Notes under the pieces: model-generated | What the model was told of the DNA's origin: nothing | The model's input: only the letters and a program-made list of their open reading frames with translations | The model's database searches: none | Assembly (NCBI RefSeq): GCF_018320785.1 | Contig: NC_054869.1 | Coordinates: 31,164,289 to 31,228,288, forward strand | Reading direction: 5' to 3' | DNA: 64,000 nt | Source: Cheilinus undulatus | Taxonomy: Eukaryota > Chordata > Actinopteri > Labriformes > Labridae | Program-made: the position numbers and the translations under genes | Shown: positions 34,240 through 46,857 of the stretch, piece after piece | Layout: every line of letters starts with the position of its first letter | Numbering within the stretch: the stretch's first letter is position 1

Positions 34240-35457
34240 TGTCCTAGAAAACTACAATTTCATGTAAAAGTTCTTTTTTGTAAAGATTTACTTAAAAAAG
34301 TTAAGCTTTTATAAATTCTAGATCAATCTTATACAAAGTGAAATCTTTTAAGACTCTAATTTGAATTTTGATGATTATGGCTTGAAGCTCACAAAAATCT
34401 AAAATCCACCATCTCAAAATATTTGAACATTATGGCAAAGTCCAATTACAAAGTCTTCCTGAGCCTTCATTCTCTCACTGTGGTTCAGTACACACAACCA
34501 CAATCATGGGGAAGACAGCTGACTTGACTCTCAACCTGAAAACAGTCATTTTCACTCTACACAATGAAGGTAAGCCATAGAACTGCTGAAAGGGCAGGCG
34601 TATCTTAGAGGCTGTATTAAAGAATATTCATGGAAAGCTGACTGTAAGAGAAAAGGTGCACAAGGAGCAGGGATGAGCTAAACCTTCAGAGGACTATCAA
34701 GGTGGATCCAGAAGAACTTGGGGGAACTTCCCAAGGAGTGGACTGAGGCTTGAGTCTATCAAGAGCCCCCACACACAGACTGGTCCAGGAAATGGGCCAC
34801 AAATGTGCTCTTAGCATCAAGCAAATCCTGAAGCACAGACAACATCAAAAGCTTCTCACGGGCTAGGTTTAAAAAGAACGGGACTGTTGCTCAGTGGTCC
34901 GGTCCTGTGTTCAGATGGAAGTGAATTTGGAATTTCATTTGGAAATCAAGGTCCCAGAGTCTAGAGGAAGATCGGAGAGGCACAGAACCCAAGGTGCTTG
35001 AGTCCAGAGTCAACACTGTCAGCTGTCTTCTAGGAGATTTTAGAGCCCTTCATGCTTCCATCTGCTGAGAGGCTTTATGGAGATACTGATTTCCTTTTCC
35101 AACAGGACGTGGCACCTGTCCACAGTGAAGCCAAAACTACCAGAAACTGGTTTGCTGGCCATGATATTACTGTGCTTGATTGGCCAGCCAACTGACCTGA
35201 CCTGAACCCCCAAGAGGAAACTGAGAGACACCAGATTCAACAATACAGACAAACTCAAAGCTGCTATCAGAATAACCTGGGCTTTATAACACCCCAGTAG
35301 TGCCACAGGCTGACTGGCTCCATGACATGTCTCATAGATGCAGTAATTTGTGCAAAGTGAGCCCCAGTCCAGTACTGAGAGCGTAAATGAGCTTAGGAGG
35401 TCAACATTTCTGCATTGTTTATCCTGTTTTTGGACTGCTGGACTCTTGTATTTGACC
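34240..35457 (+). mobile_element. Tc1-like transposon, right end missing, transposase broken
   Basis: Same family as the copy at 24691-26055, in the opposite orientation. The left terminal repeat is present in worn form (ATTTTGATGATTATGGCTTG near 34365 and ATCCACCATCTCAAAATATT near 34400). The start codon is at 34505 (MGKTADLTLN). Recognisable transposase stretches follow, such as the CAACAGGACGTGGCACCTGT area near 35100 and GATTGGCCAGCCAACTGACC near 35178. Stops and frameshifts are frequent. Similarity stops at about 35457 without a right terminal repeat. Confidence 0.78.
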
Positions 35458-35499
35458 ATGAAAACAAATCAGTTTGTTCAATAGGTGAGATCTTTGATT

Positions 35500-35630
35500 C
35501 AGCGATTATGTGTACTAGATGCCATCATCAGATTGATGGGACACAACAGATAAATCCTGCCCGCTGATATTTTTCAACAATGCAGATATTGCCGATAGCG
35601 ATGTTGAATCGATACATCAATACACCCCTT
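35500..35630. mobile_element. hAT-like terminal fragment
   Basis: Read from the right, AAGGGGTGTATTGATGTATC followed by GATTCAACATCGC resembles the end of fish hAT-type MITEs. Only one end is visible. Its position next to the broken end of the 34-kb Tc1 copy may reflect a rearrangement. Confidence 0.35.
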
Positions 35631-37029
35631 GGTGTTCCTGTGGCAGAACAATAATTAAGCCGCAAACTGCTTTATGGAATATCAGAAAGACTAAAGCCTG
35701 AATCTCAGAAACAAGGGTAATACCCTAAAATGCTTGCTGGTGTGTCTATTTTGACCAGAAATCTATGACTTAACCACGATTTTTTTTCAAATGACTATAA
35801 TATACCAAATCTTGGTATTCAAAAAGATTAAGCCACAGTTTTTGTTTTCAATAATTTTGAAAATCTCAGAGAAATTGCTTTTTTGAATAGTTGCAGATGA
35901 TTTTAACATGTACATAAGGATTTGGATTCTGTAAGAGTATTGGACACTGATTTAAATTTGTATAGATGCCATCCAACCCTGACACATTAAAGTTCAGCTG
36001 TCTTCTTGCTGAGTACATAATCACTAAGATTTTGTTGGTTCTAATACTTTAGATTAATCAACCAGATATTAGTCAATCATTTAAACAGAAGCAAGTATTG
36101 ACCAGTGACATTAAGATAATAATGTGTTGCAACATGCCTTTTGAATAAATACTAGTATTTCTGAATATTATTAATTTTGACTGTGTGAAAAACTGAGGTG
36201 TATGAAGTGCCATGTTGCACAAGAATTGGTATTTTAACCTTGTAGGACCATGTACTGCTAGTGAATGTTGGGTTTGTGGTTCATACCAGACAGATGCCAA
36301 GTGTTTGGGTTTGCAGCGCCTGCCAGTGACCATCGGATACACAGTTCAGCAACACTGCAAGTAATATGATGACCTGCCGGTGTAATTCGCTAAGAAGTAA
36401 CATCTGTCATGTAAAAACATTGTCAGAAGTGTAAACAGATGAAGACTGTATTGGTTTCTGTTGGAGGCAGTTTGGTGGTTTGTACTTTCAGCACACCTAC
36501 AAAACTGCACAAGCCACCGACCACATCTCTTCCATCTCTGGCCTCAGTTTCCCTGAGGTTTCCCCATCAAGTACCTTTGCTAGCACCTTGCAAGCCACAA
36601 AACACCAACTGACTCTGGGAAGTGACAAATTGAGGGGTTTTGGCAGTCAGCTGCTGGTAAAACAGGGCTGTTTACATGGGAGGATCCCACAGAACCACAG
36701 ACATGTCTCCAACAGCCAATAAGACAGAGAAGAGCAGGGAATGAACAGAGAAAGGAAAAGAGAAAATTTCAAAGGACGTTATTCCTGCCAAGATCTTAAC
36801 ATTTAGGAATGAAGGAAGGTCAAACCAAGGACATATTGGATAACTATGGATTTCCAGAAAATATAAATTAAGTGCTTGCAGCTTTTCAGTAAAATGCATT
36901 GATTCATTTTGTGCAAGGGATAGCATTGTCAGCATATTGCTGGACTGAAGTAGGGGTGGGATTAATGAAACACACATTAATTAATGATGGCTATGGCAAG
37001 TACTGGGGTACTTGAACACTTGTACTCAT
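35631..37029. other. Gene-poor spacer
   Basis: No supportable gene. The segment at about 36480-36720 is compositionally balanced but its open frame has no recognisable domain. Confidence 0.35.
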
Positions 37030-38475
37030 TCGTATTAGCTAGTGTTGTTCTTGAAAACATCTTCTGATGCACCTGAACACATCATCAGTGATGTTTCCTG
37101 GGGTCATAGGGTGTTTCAGGTCTCGCAACATCAGACACCGTCACCCAGGCGACCCAGTTGCGGTTGATCAGGCCGTGGCTTGTGTTCAGGTGGCATTCAC
37201 CTATCCCCATGGATCTCCTCTCCAGATCCAGAGCCATCTCGAGGCTTTCTCAGCTGCTTCGGTGATGTTCTTGATGGCTCTGGTCCTTGCTCCTCCTGTA
37301 ATGCCCTATTCACTGAGGGCTTTGTGAAGTGAATGCCCCACAAATCCTCTGCAGCCTACTTCAATGGGCATACATCTCGCCTTCCAGCCCTGCTCTTGAT
37401 AGCTGATGACCAGATGGTTGTATTTGGTCATCTTCCTCTCATGTGCTTCTCCCAAGTGGTCCTCCCACGGCACTGTCAGCTCCATGATGACGACATTCTT
37501 GGTGCTCTCTGAGACCAGGATGATATCCGGCCTTAGGGTGGTGCTGACGATGTGCTGGGGGAATTTCAGCTGTTTCTCCAGATCCACTGAGAGCTGCCAG
37601 TCCTGGGCCGTCGCCAGGATCCCTGCTGCCTTTCTCTTCTGTCCTGCCCTTGGCTGTTCCCCTGCCTTGACAAAGGTCGTTGTGCAGGTGTTGTTGTGGA
37701 CTCCGCTACAGCTGTTAATCCCCTTGCTGATGGATTCTGCAATGGGTTTCAGTACATGGTTGTGGCATCAGGTGTAGCAGCCTTCTCTGAGTGCTTTTGG
37801 GCAGGAGCTCAGTATGTGCGTTCCCCTTGCTGAGCACAGTGGGCAATTTGGGGTCTCCACTTTCCCCAGTTGAAGAGGTTAGCTGGGCTAGGCAGAACAT
37901 CGTACACAGCCTGAATCAGGAAGGTGATGCGGTGTGGCTCAGCTTGCCAGAGGTCAGACCAAATGACTTTCCGGTCCATGACCTGCTCCCACCTGGTCCA
38001 GGCCCCCTGCTGCCTCAGACCAGCCACTCTGCTCGTCCTTCCTTTCTCCACTGCAGCCCTCACCTCCTCCTGGATTTGCCTCCGTCTCTCCTTCCCCTTG
38101 CTCTCCTTGTGCCGAGATGGTATTGGGACCAATCCCAAACCCGCTCTACTATGGGCCACCACCCCCACCAGATCTTTATGGCACAGTCGTGACTCTGCAT
38201 CTAGAACTGCAGACTGAGCACTCTACTCCTGCCTGGGCCACCTTTGGGTCACTCGAGTCTCTATACATCAGCACCTCTCATGTCCGTGTAAGCTTGAACT
38301 CTTCTTCCAAAGACTTAAGGGGCAATCAGAGCTTTGTGGTGCTCCCATAGAGGGCGATGTTGCTGAGGCTTCTAGGCAACCCCAACCATCTTCTGAGAGA
38401 AGTGCTCACCTTCCTCTCCAAGGTCTCCACAGTGGAAATAGGGACCTCATAGACAAGCAGCGGCCAGATTATATG
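37030..38475 (-). mobile_element. R2-like non-LTR retrotransposon fragment, C-terminal part
   Basis: On the minus strand, from about 38460 leftward, broken frames encode post-polymerase sequence (LLVYEVPISTVETLERKV, LRRWLGLP), then TRWEQVMDRKVIWSDLW. Next comes the LIQAVYDVLPSP region, and then the stretch at 37306-37587 with TTLRPDIILVSES and VVIMELTVPWED. The Pro-Asp followed about 14 residues later by Glu fits the catalytic pattern of the restriction-like endonuclease of R2-type elements. The zinc-binding region around 37800-37860 is frameshifted. The N-terminal part and most of the reverse transcriptase are absent, as expected of 5'-truncated insertion. It cannot move on its own. Confidence 0.7.
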
Positions 38476-41400
38476 TGAAAGGGTGTCAATGAATCAGATA
38501 TTCATGGTTCCCAAAGGATTAATTATACTGCATTTGGGTATCACCAAGTGTCATCATGAGCCTTACATTTGTGGTTTAAAATGAAATGTTCATTTCGCTA
38601 GGCCAAGCCAAAATAGCACAGATGGTGCTATCAACAAAGGCTAGTAGTGTGGACATATTTCATGATTGTTACACTAACATCTTGAGTAACTACAAGTAGT
38701 TTATACTGCACATAAATGCAGCTGTGATGTTACTAAACAATGCAGTGCTACAGGCTAAATCTATGCAGGTCAGACACCAGTGACTTTTTTCAAATGGAGC
38801 GTATAGCAGTAGTTCAGGCTGGCCATGGAGTCAAGCGCTGCCCTGATTGAGATCAGCTGATCTCATGCAAGCCCTCATCAGCTGACAGCCGGCTGATTTG
38901 CTCTACTGGCTACAACATACTGTACATGCTACTGGCTAATTGCTCTCATGCTGCCTTATTTAAACTGCCTTTGCCTGGCTATGCTCTGCCACTCTCTGCA
39001 AGCTGGATTTGCAGTCCTCCTCCACCCCAGCTCCTCCTTCATTCTCCTTCTGACTTAATCACTGTAATTCTGTTGTCATTGATGACTGCTCTGCCCTTGG
39101 TTTTGCTGCTTTTTATTGTTTCCTTATCGGCATAGGAAGAGAAGTGTGAACTGGTCCTGCATAATCTTTCCATGTAGGCTCTTGGAATGGCAGGGGAATC
39201 ACAAAACAGCCATACTGCCAAACATAAATAATAGCAATAAACACCAATTAAAAGCTGTTAATAAAGAAAAATATTTAAAACTGCAAACAAAAGAAATGAC
39301 TGCACAGCCTGGTCGGTTTAGCACATACAATGCTGCTTTTAGTAAAGGAAGCTCTACAGTGACAGCAGAGGATGAGTTGTGCTACTAAAAGTGGTACACA
39401 GATTGTGATAAAAAATGCAGTTTATGTCTTTATTTGAAGTTTTTTTACAAAGTATGGCAACCGTGATCATGCCTTACACAGAGGTGATCCCCAGTGTCAT
39501 CTTCATAATGTGTAGTATAGTAATATATGTCTTTAAGTTGACAACAGTACTGGTATTTGTATCTGCAGATACCCAAAGCCCAGGCATCAGATCTTTATTA
39601 GACTTAAAAAGTGGTATCACTGCATGTAGTCCTCAGCTTATTTGAGTTGTTAAATCCATGTTGGTGCCATAAATGTGCCAAATTCAGAAATCAAAACAAC
39701 TGTTCTTCATCCATCAATCTTTAACTTTATGGCTCTAACACTAAGCCTCTTCAAACCAATAAATAACTGAAGGCATTGTCTTCAGTCACAGCAGAGCTGG
39801 GCTCAGATTTCCTGGCCAGGACAAAACTTTAAGACGCTCTGACAGAAACGTCCGAAAGCGGAGAAACCCTATCCAGCACTTGTCATTGTAATTCAGGAAT
39901 ATTATATGATTTAGAGGGTGGGGAGCACAGGGGCTATGGAAATACAGGACTCAGTGGCAGGGCACACAAAGGATGTCTGTTCTTTCACAATGGAAACCTT
40001 GTTGGCATTTTTTACCACTTTGGAGAAAACCAAAGAATAAACAACAGTTTGCTGTCCCTGCCTCTGACCCGATTGCATCTCTGACAGCTTTTTCCCAAAT
40101 GGAAACAGGACAGATTTAAATCCATTGTAGCCCAATCGCTGTTGATGATGTATTGAATTTGTTCAGTCAACAACTCTATGGTTCCATTGTGAAAATGAGG
40201 GGCAAAATTACAAAAGTCACTGCAAAAAGGGGTGGTACAAAACAAACACACTGCTGTTTAGTGTTATTCTGACTGGTGTAATGCAATTTCAGTGTTGCTG
40301 GTGCTATATGTAAAAAAATACAGTGCCCACAGCAGATTCCCATGCCAGTTTGACTCCTCACAGTGGCTCAAAATGTTCAATAGACATTTTAAGGGGTCAC
40401 TACTCTTTCTGTACATCCTAGTCCTTCTTCTACCAGAAACAGGAGTCTCTTTGCTCTGCAGGACTGTGTGGGTCAGTAAAGGAGCAAAAATAGACTCCTT
40501 GTGTCTGCTTAAAGTTGAAACTTGCATGAAGGGAATGACCGCCGGCACACACAGTATTCTACACACGAATCTCTAGTCTTGTATTTAACTATGGATCCAC
40601 AATGGGCATCATAAACACAACAAATCTAATTCCTGTAAAAGTTGTAGTTCTGAAAACTTTATTACTATTAATTTCAATCACTAAACAAGCTCTAATCTCA
40701 ACTATGCCCGTGGACATTCTTATAGTAGCAATCATCTCATGTTTACCATTAACTTGTAAAGGATTTTCATCCATGACTGGAGCCCCCTCACCCCCACCAA
40801 ACTTTACAGTGCAGTTCTACTGACCAGAAACACAACATCAACTTTATGAGGTGATAACATCTCCTTATTGTGTTTACAGCCTGTTACACTGCCCCCAAGT
40901 GGTCAAAAAGCCTCCAAAGCAGTTTTATTTAAAGAGACAAATTTTGCATCATGTGAGATAATTCAAGAACATTGTAGACTCTTATTTGCACATAACCATT
41001 TTTATATCCTGCTTTTATTAGTTTTGTTAAAATCCAGAGTGAACAAACACAAATGTTGTTGCTGAATTTGTTTAGCTAAGAGATCATGTACAAGCTTTAA
41101 CTGGCAAAGTAAACGTGACAGCTGCCAGATATTGTATTTGAACATTGTGGTGATTGGCTGTTTAGGTTCCAGTCATAAACATTCATTACTTGACATTTAT
41201 CCCTCTGCCAGGGGCAAGTGAAGAGTTTAATTTGAGCAAAGCTCCATAGGAAATGAAGAAGATGAGATGGAGGAAGCAGAAAAGCTGCACATGACATTCT
41301 CTAGGCTGATTTTTCAGGGGATCAGGCCTGTTCCAAGAACTGAAGCTGCTCAGTTCTCATCTTTTGAACAGCTCAAAATTTAACACTTTAACATTTTAAA

Positions 41401-41754
41401 CAGCTGGACATGCTAAACTAATGTTAGTGCAGGGAACGAGTTCATTTAAAGACAGAGGTCTCTCTTTGAAGAAGTGTCACAGAGCAAACAGCAAGTGAAC
41501 TGTGGAGGATTTATGACCTCTGTAGCTCACCTCTGCTTCCCCACAGCTGCCTTTACACACACTGCTGGTGACAGCTCCGCAGGAAGACCAAGAAGAGCCG
41601 ACACACATAAACCAAAACCTCTTCAAAAGCTTTAGTGGGACCTTCATCGCATCAAGAAAGCTAAATGTAAAAAAACAACTTTTGTTTAGGAGGAGAGCTG
41701 ACATGTTTCACTGGCAGTTTTCTCTGGAAACTTTACATTAAATAATTAATGAAA
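38476..41754. other. Gene-poor sequence
   Basis: Open frames lack family features. The segment at about 38800-39190 resembles a dispersed fish repeat I cannot name. The segment at about 40040-40560 is compositionally balanced. ACTGCCCCCAAGTGGTCA at about 40889 is a CTCF-like motif with one core mismatch. Confidence 0.3.
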
Positions 41755-42359
41755 TATCTTGAATAAGTCACATGTCAAAACACAGCAGGACAAAAAAAAA
41801 AACACATAAGCTATATAAACATATAATTCTGAAAAAAGAACAAGGAGCTGTGAATTTCTAAAAAACAAAAAAAAAAGAAAAAAATTCAGTTTTCATAAAA
41901 TAAATAAAAGTGCAATGTTCTTCCCGGTTAGTGAGATCCCTATCTCAGAATTTGCAAAAACAAAAACAAAAAAAAAAAAAAAAAAAGAAAAGAAAAATCT
42001 CAGCTCTGTTTTTCAGGGGATTTTTACTTTGTTTATCGTGAGTAACATTTTTTTTTTCTGTTTTCTGAGGTTTGAGCTCATTTTTCTCTATTTTTTTAAA
42101 TTTCTCAATATTCATACACAGACCAGTGTCATTCAGGCAAGAAAAACAAACAAATCTGATTATTCTTTTTACTAGGACTAAAAAAAAGAATTGTTTTTCT
42201 AAATAATTTTGAAATTTATTTTTTGTAATTTTAGATCTTTATCATCTCAAAAAAAAGGAGAAGAAAAAAAGATGTTTTACTTCGAAGATTTTGATTTTAT
42301 TGTCTCAAAAAACAGATTTAAATTGACCCTTCACTAAGCTCCTCCCTGAAACAGCCACT
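41755..42359. repeat. A-rich and T-rich simple-sequence region
   Basis: Repeated A-runs with C or G interruptions occur at about 41790-41890 and 41957-41998, followed by T-rich runs. The short open frame here is a by-product of low complexity. Confidence 0.6.
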
Positions 42360-43515
42360 GTACAATCCTAGGTTAGCAAGCATAACTATGCACAGGAGGC
42401 CTGGCATGCTTTCAGCAGACACTGGTGTACTGAAGCGGTGAGCTTATGGGACCTCCAGATCTTTTCAGTGGGGTGTTCAATATTTTAGGAGTGGCATTAC
42501 ACACCACCACAGCCAACCATAAGTGGGGCTTTCTGGGGCCCAGTCGAATGGGGGGACCATAGACGTCAGCAAAATCATGATCCATTGTAAATTTAAGCTG
42601 TGATAACTGTGATGTTCTATCTTTTCACCTGAATAACAACCCCTCTTATCAAAGCAGCACATACTTTATTGATTTATTTTTTATGTCTTTACTTTTTATT
42701 TATTTATTTAGGGTGTAGTGTACAGCCTTCTTCAAAACGTCAACGCTTTTTCTTTAAACAGAATAAATATGGGCTATAAGTGGAAAAAATGTGTTTAAAG
42801 TGACACAGATAGGTTAAAAGTGACAAAAATGGGTTAACAGAAGCAGAAACTAGACAGTTACAAAATGGCTTGAAAATTGTAAAAACAAGCAGAAAAAGTT
42901 CTGAAAGGGGGTTAAATTTTGTAAAAATATTTATAACATAAAGTTAAATACAATTAAAATTGGCAAAAAAATGGCATAAAAAGAGGTGAAAAGGGTTAAC
43001 AGCCACAAAAATGGGTAAATAGAAGCAACAGAAGGCAGAAAGTGTCAATAAATGGGTAAACAGTGGGAAAAAGGGCAGTAAAAGTGCTGGAAAGGGTACA
43101 ATCAGTGGCAAAATAGGTCAAAAGTTGCAAAAACAGCAGAGAAAGTGGAGGTCGGGGTAAAAAGTGATGAAAAAGGGGTTAAAATGTGGCAAAAATATGT
43201 TAAGAAAAGGCAAGTTGGGTAAAAAGTGCACTAAATTGATGGCAAGTGGCAAATAAAAGTGCCAAAATATGGGTTGAAAAATTGATTACACAAGTTCAAA
43301 CAGTACAAGTAAATAACAACATTAGACCCAGCTCAACACTCTTCAGCTCCAAAATGAAGCAACTGTTAGCCAGGATGGTAGCACCAATGCTACTGATCCA
43401 ACACACATGCGTTGCTATCATCAGTAAATAACAACTGGGGAGAGCCCGTTCTCTGGGTTTGCCAGGGTCCCAGCCAGATCTGTGGGTCTGTCGGCCTGCG
43501 CACCACATTTTTTTA
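42360..43515. repeat. Dispersed repeat with purine-rich minisatellite core
   Basis: The core at about 42775-43265 is built from degenerate units near 20 bp of the form GTGGCAAAAATGGGTTAAA. The left flank (GTGGGGCTTTCTGGGGCCCA) and the right flank (GGTTTGCCAGGGTCCCAGCC) look like parts of a single dispersed fish repeat. I see no coding capacity and no clear ends. Confidence 0.5.
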
Positions 43516-43523
43516 AAGATAAT

Positions 43524-43712
43524 TTTTGGGCTTTTTGCTCTTATTTCAACTGGACAGCTGAAGAGAGAAAGGAAATATGGGAAGGGAGTTCAGGGAGGAA
43601 GCCATGCACCAAGCAGCACAGAGGCCGGTACTCGATCCCACAACCAGTGCGCTGAGGACTATAGCCTCTGAATACGGGTGGCTACTCTACCAGCTGAGCT
43701 AAACAGGCACCC
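43524..43712 (-). repeat. tRNA-derived SINE, best-preserved copy
   Basis: On the minus strand the element starts near 43712 with GCCTGTTTAGCTCAGCTGG, whose TAGCTCAGCTG fits the polymerase III A box TRGYNNANNNG. About 50 nt on, GATCGAGTACC fits the B box. The tRNA-like head is followed by the shared body and a tail ending in AGAGCAAAAAGCCCAAAAAT. It is the reference for the other three copies in the window. Confidence 0.78.
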
Positions 43713-45570
43713 ATTACAGAGCACCAATGCTAATAATTTAAAATGATAAGAACATTTGTTCCTGGAGACAATAAGCAGCTTTTTAACAGTGTGATGGAAA
43801 GACACATCTCTAATATTTTCTTGATTTTGACACAGGAACCTAGAACAACGAAGTATTGCTCAAGCCAATTAACTATTTCTCCACATTAAACTATCACATA
43901 AAATGCATTTATTGTGTGGCAAAATTGTCTGAATTACTTATTTTTCGGTGGCAACCTGAAATGGATGAAACCTCTTTTTTAAAATGACTTTAGCCTGACA
44001 GTCTTATTTTGTATAAAAACCATGGATGGTATTAAAAATGGACAACATGGAAGCTCAACGATAGTGAGGCCAGTATGGGTCATGAAGCTTGCTTCCTCCA
44101 ATGTTAACAGATGGGACATGGTTCAAACTAAACAATCAAATCAAATCAAATGCCAAGATTGTCCAAAAACTTATGTCTCATGAAGAAATAGTTTCTCTCC
44201 TGATTGCTGATTTTTTTTCAATGAGAGAGCCATTTAACTCAGAGGGAACAAGCCCTCATTCAAAGGACCCGTTTAATCAATTTGCTGCCATCTTGATTAG
44301 CCAACAGTCCACCAATCTGCTCTGCAATCAGCAGCAATTAGCCTGGCTTGGAATAAAATCCCCTCTTCAACCCCCTTTGTGCATTTTGTCTAACTTATCT
44401 GTCTGGTCTGTGCACCAATGGCAGTGGCTCATTTTAGTTCCTGCGATTACCTTTGGCGTCATCTGAGCCGCTATCTCCTGTCCTGTGTAAAGAGGCCAAA
44501 AAATGTGGAGGCATTGAGGGGGGACTAATGGGCCAAATTGTGAAAAGTCCAGATGGCAGCAGAAGAAATTGGTCTAAGCTGACAGTTTATCCAGGCATCC
44601 GACAATTACAGCCTCCTACTGGAATAAAAGGCAACATTTGGATAGCTTGTTTAGATCTTAGCAATAGAGAGGAAATGTCAAAACACACTCTCACACTCTA
44701 ATGGAACCATATGGCAGCCATCTTATTTGAAAGTCTTCAAAACATGCTGTAATGAATGGAAGAAGGAGCATCTGCATTCAGATTTTTAAGATTCATGACA
44801 ACATTTTTTACTATTTCATAGATATATAGTTGGATATATTCTTACATCAAATCTACAATATAGAAATGTATAAGATTAATTGTTGAACTGGACAAATCTT
44901 CACTAAACTTTAACATGATACTAGCAAAGATAGAACGTAAAAATACATGTTTTGATACCACAGCAAGAAATAAATAAGTCCTGGGCACTCCATGTTTGGT
45001 AATTCATTATTTTCAATTATTAATGATTAATAACAAGCTGTTTAAATTGCACACAATTCATGCGTGCTGCATGCGCAGTGAAACGCTCAGGAGTTTGTCA
45101 ACGGTACGTCTCCTTGAATTTTTATGGCATGGATGAATACTCTGCACTGTGATTGAGATACAGACACTCAAATTCTAGAGGAGATGAAGTTTTAAAATAT
45201 TAAGGAAAAAAAAGATCCACAGATCCTGCACCTGATCCTCTTCACCTATGTCCATGTTGGATTTGCAAATCCACATGGATTTGCGGGCTCCCGCTTGATT
45301 GTCTCACATGCATGCGGGCTGGGTAGCAAGATACTTTTATTTAATAAATATTACAGTTATATTCCCATCTTATGTGACAAAACCTCAGTGTATGAGTGTG
45401 TGAGAAGACTGAGCTTCAGTCAGACTTATCATTTTACAGAGAATATTAGGAAATATCAAACCCCCAGAGATAGTCCCCCACCATAGTCTCCTTAAATCCT
45501 ATGAGAAACACTGACTTACAAATAAATGTATTTGAAAGGCGGTACCCTTGCATTGCCAGGTAATTTTTAT
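43713..45570. other. Gene-poor sequence with possible regulatory islands
   Basis: The segment at about 44200-44690 has higher complexity and long frames without domains. It could be a conserved non-coding block. No gene is supported. Confidence 0.3.
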
Positions 45571-45729
45571 AAGATTTTTTGCCTTTATTTAGATAGGACT
45601 GCTGAAAAGAGGCAGGAAACATACAGAGAGAGAGTGGGGGAAGACATGCACCAAACAGCGCTGAGACCGGGACTCGATCCCATGACCAGTGCTTTGAGGA
45701 CTCTCCCAACTGAGCTAAACTTGTGTCCA
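45571..45729 (-). repeat. tRNA-derived SINE
   Basis: The minus strand has an A box (TAGCTCAGTTG) near 45720 and a perfect B box (GATCGAGTCC) near 45675, followed by the shared SINE body with the CTCTCTCTGT tract. It is in the same orientation as the other three copies. Confidence 0.75.
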
Positions 45730-46480
45730 AAGTTAATATTTTTGTATTTTCTCCAGACAACGCTGCAATGCAAACTGTCCACAATAAACTGTGGATTATT
45801 GTTCCAATGATTTATGCTCTTTACATGCTAGGATAGGTGTTTGTTGACAAATTAAGTATCCGACTTTGTGTAAGGCAGGCTACAAACTACAAGGTAATCT
45901 AGCCAATGGGCTCTACTCCCTCCTCCCAACCAAAGTTAGCCAAGGCCCAATTTTCTGTTAGTTTTAAAGATGACCTTGTCAGATTTCCCTGTGGTGTGGG
46001 GTGTGTTAGGAGTGATTTCCCCTTTTCCAATCTGCTAAGAAGATCATCAGGGCTCACCTATTTAAAATAGTAAATATTATATTCAATCAGGCATCCTGTA
46101 TGGAAGTGGCACTGAGGACAGCTGAACACAACTCTGTGGATTGTCAAGTTGGAAAAACAACAGCCAATCAGAAGGCAAGCTGACCGAAAAAGGTAGCACA
46201 ACAAACATGGCCATGGTGATGATAAACATGGACCATCAGAAATGGAAGGCCACCTGGTTGATTTGTGGCAGCAACATGATTGTTTATACATCTTGTACAA
46301 GTTAACACAATCAGTTGTGCTAATGTACAGTATCAGGTAGCTAACTGCTAGCTATATTTAGCTTGTTTGCTGTTAGGTTGTGTTTGATCTTATGAGATTT
46401 CAAATTTTGTGAGGGAAGACTCTGGTTGTTAGTGACTGGCATCTGTTAGTGTGGTGTGCTGTGTTTTTTATCTGGTTACA
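45730..46480. other. Spacer
   Basis: No supportable gene or repeat. Confidence 0.35.
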
Positions 46481-46857
46481 TATGGAGCTATTATTTTTGC
46501 AAAAGTATTTGCAAATACGAACAAAGATCTGTGCACACATCTGCAAATGCATAGGCAGATTTGAAAATGCGTACACAAATCCACAAATGTGTACAGATCT
46601 GCAAATACGTGCACATATCTGCAAATATGTGCTCAGATTAAATGCATGCAAAGATTTGCAAATTCGTACAAAGATCCACAAATGGGTGCACTAATCTGCA
46701 AATATGTATACTTGCAGATATGTACACGCATTTGCGGATCTGTACATACATTTGAGGATTTGTACATGCATTTTCAAATCTGCCTACACATTTGCAGGTT
46801 TGTGCACAGATCTTTGTATGTATTTGTAAATACTTTTGCATCAATAATAGCTCCATA
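46481..46857. mobile_element. Palindromic foldback element made of minisatellite-like units
   Basis: TATGGAGCTATTATT at 46481-46495 is exactly inverted at 46843-46857, and the arms stay complementary far inward (for example AAAGATCTGTGCACA against TGTGCACAGATCTTT). Each arm consists of units near 22-24 bp around ATCTGCAAATATGTGCACA. Because of the symmetry both strands encode almost the same chance peptide (KICAxxCKCxGRFENA). No target duplication is obvious. It may be a MITE or a foldback element; the open frames are not genes. Confidence 0.75.

Noticed and set aside
35040..35459. 139-codon minus-strand frame
   Set aside because: It overlaps the plus-strand Tc1 transposase remnant and is its antisense shadow.
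37406..38217. Plus-strand frames of up to 133 codons
   Set aside because: They are antisense to the retrotransposon coding sequence, which is recognisable on the minus strand.
40889..40906. CTCF site at 40.9 kb
   Set aside because: The minus-strand reading CCACTTGGGGGC has T for A at a well-conserved core position, so it is weaker than the two sites reported.
43640..43712. Functional tRNA gene
   Set aside because: A and B boxes are present, but the cloverleaf is not maintained and the head is fused to a SINE body, so it is a SINE and not a tRNA gene.
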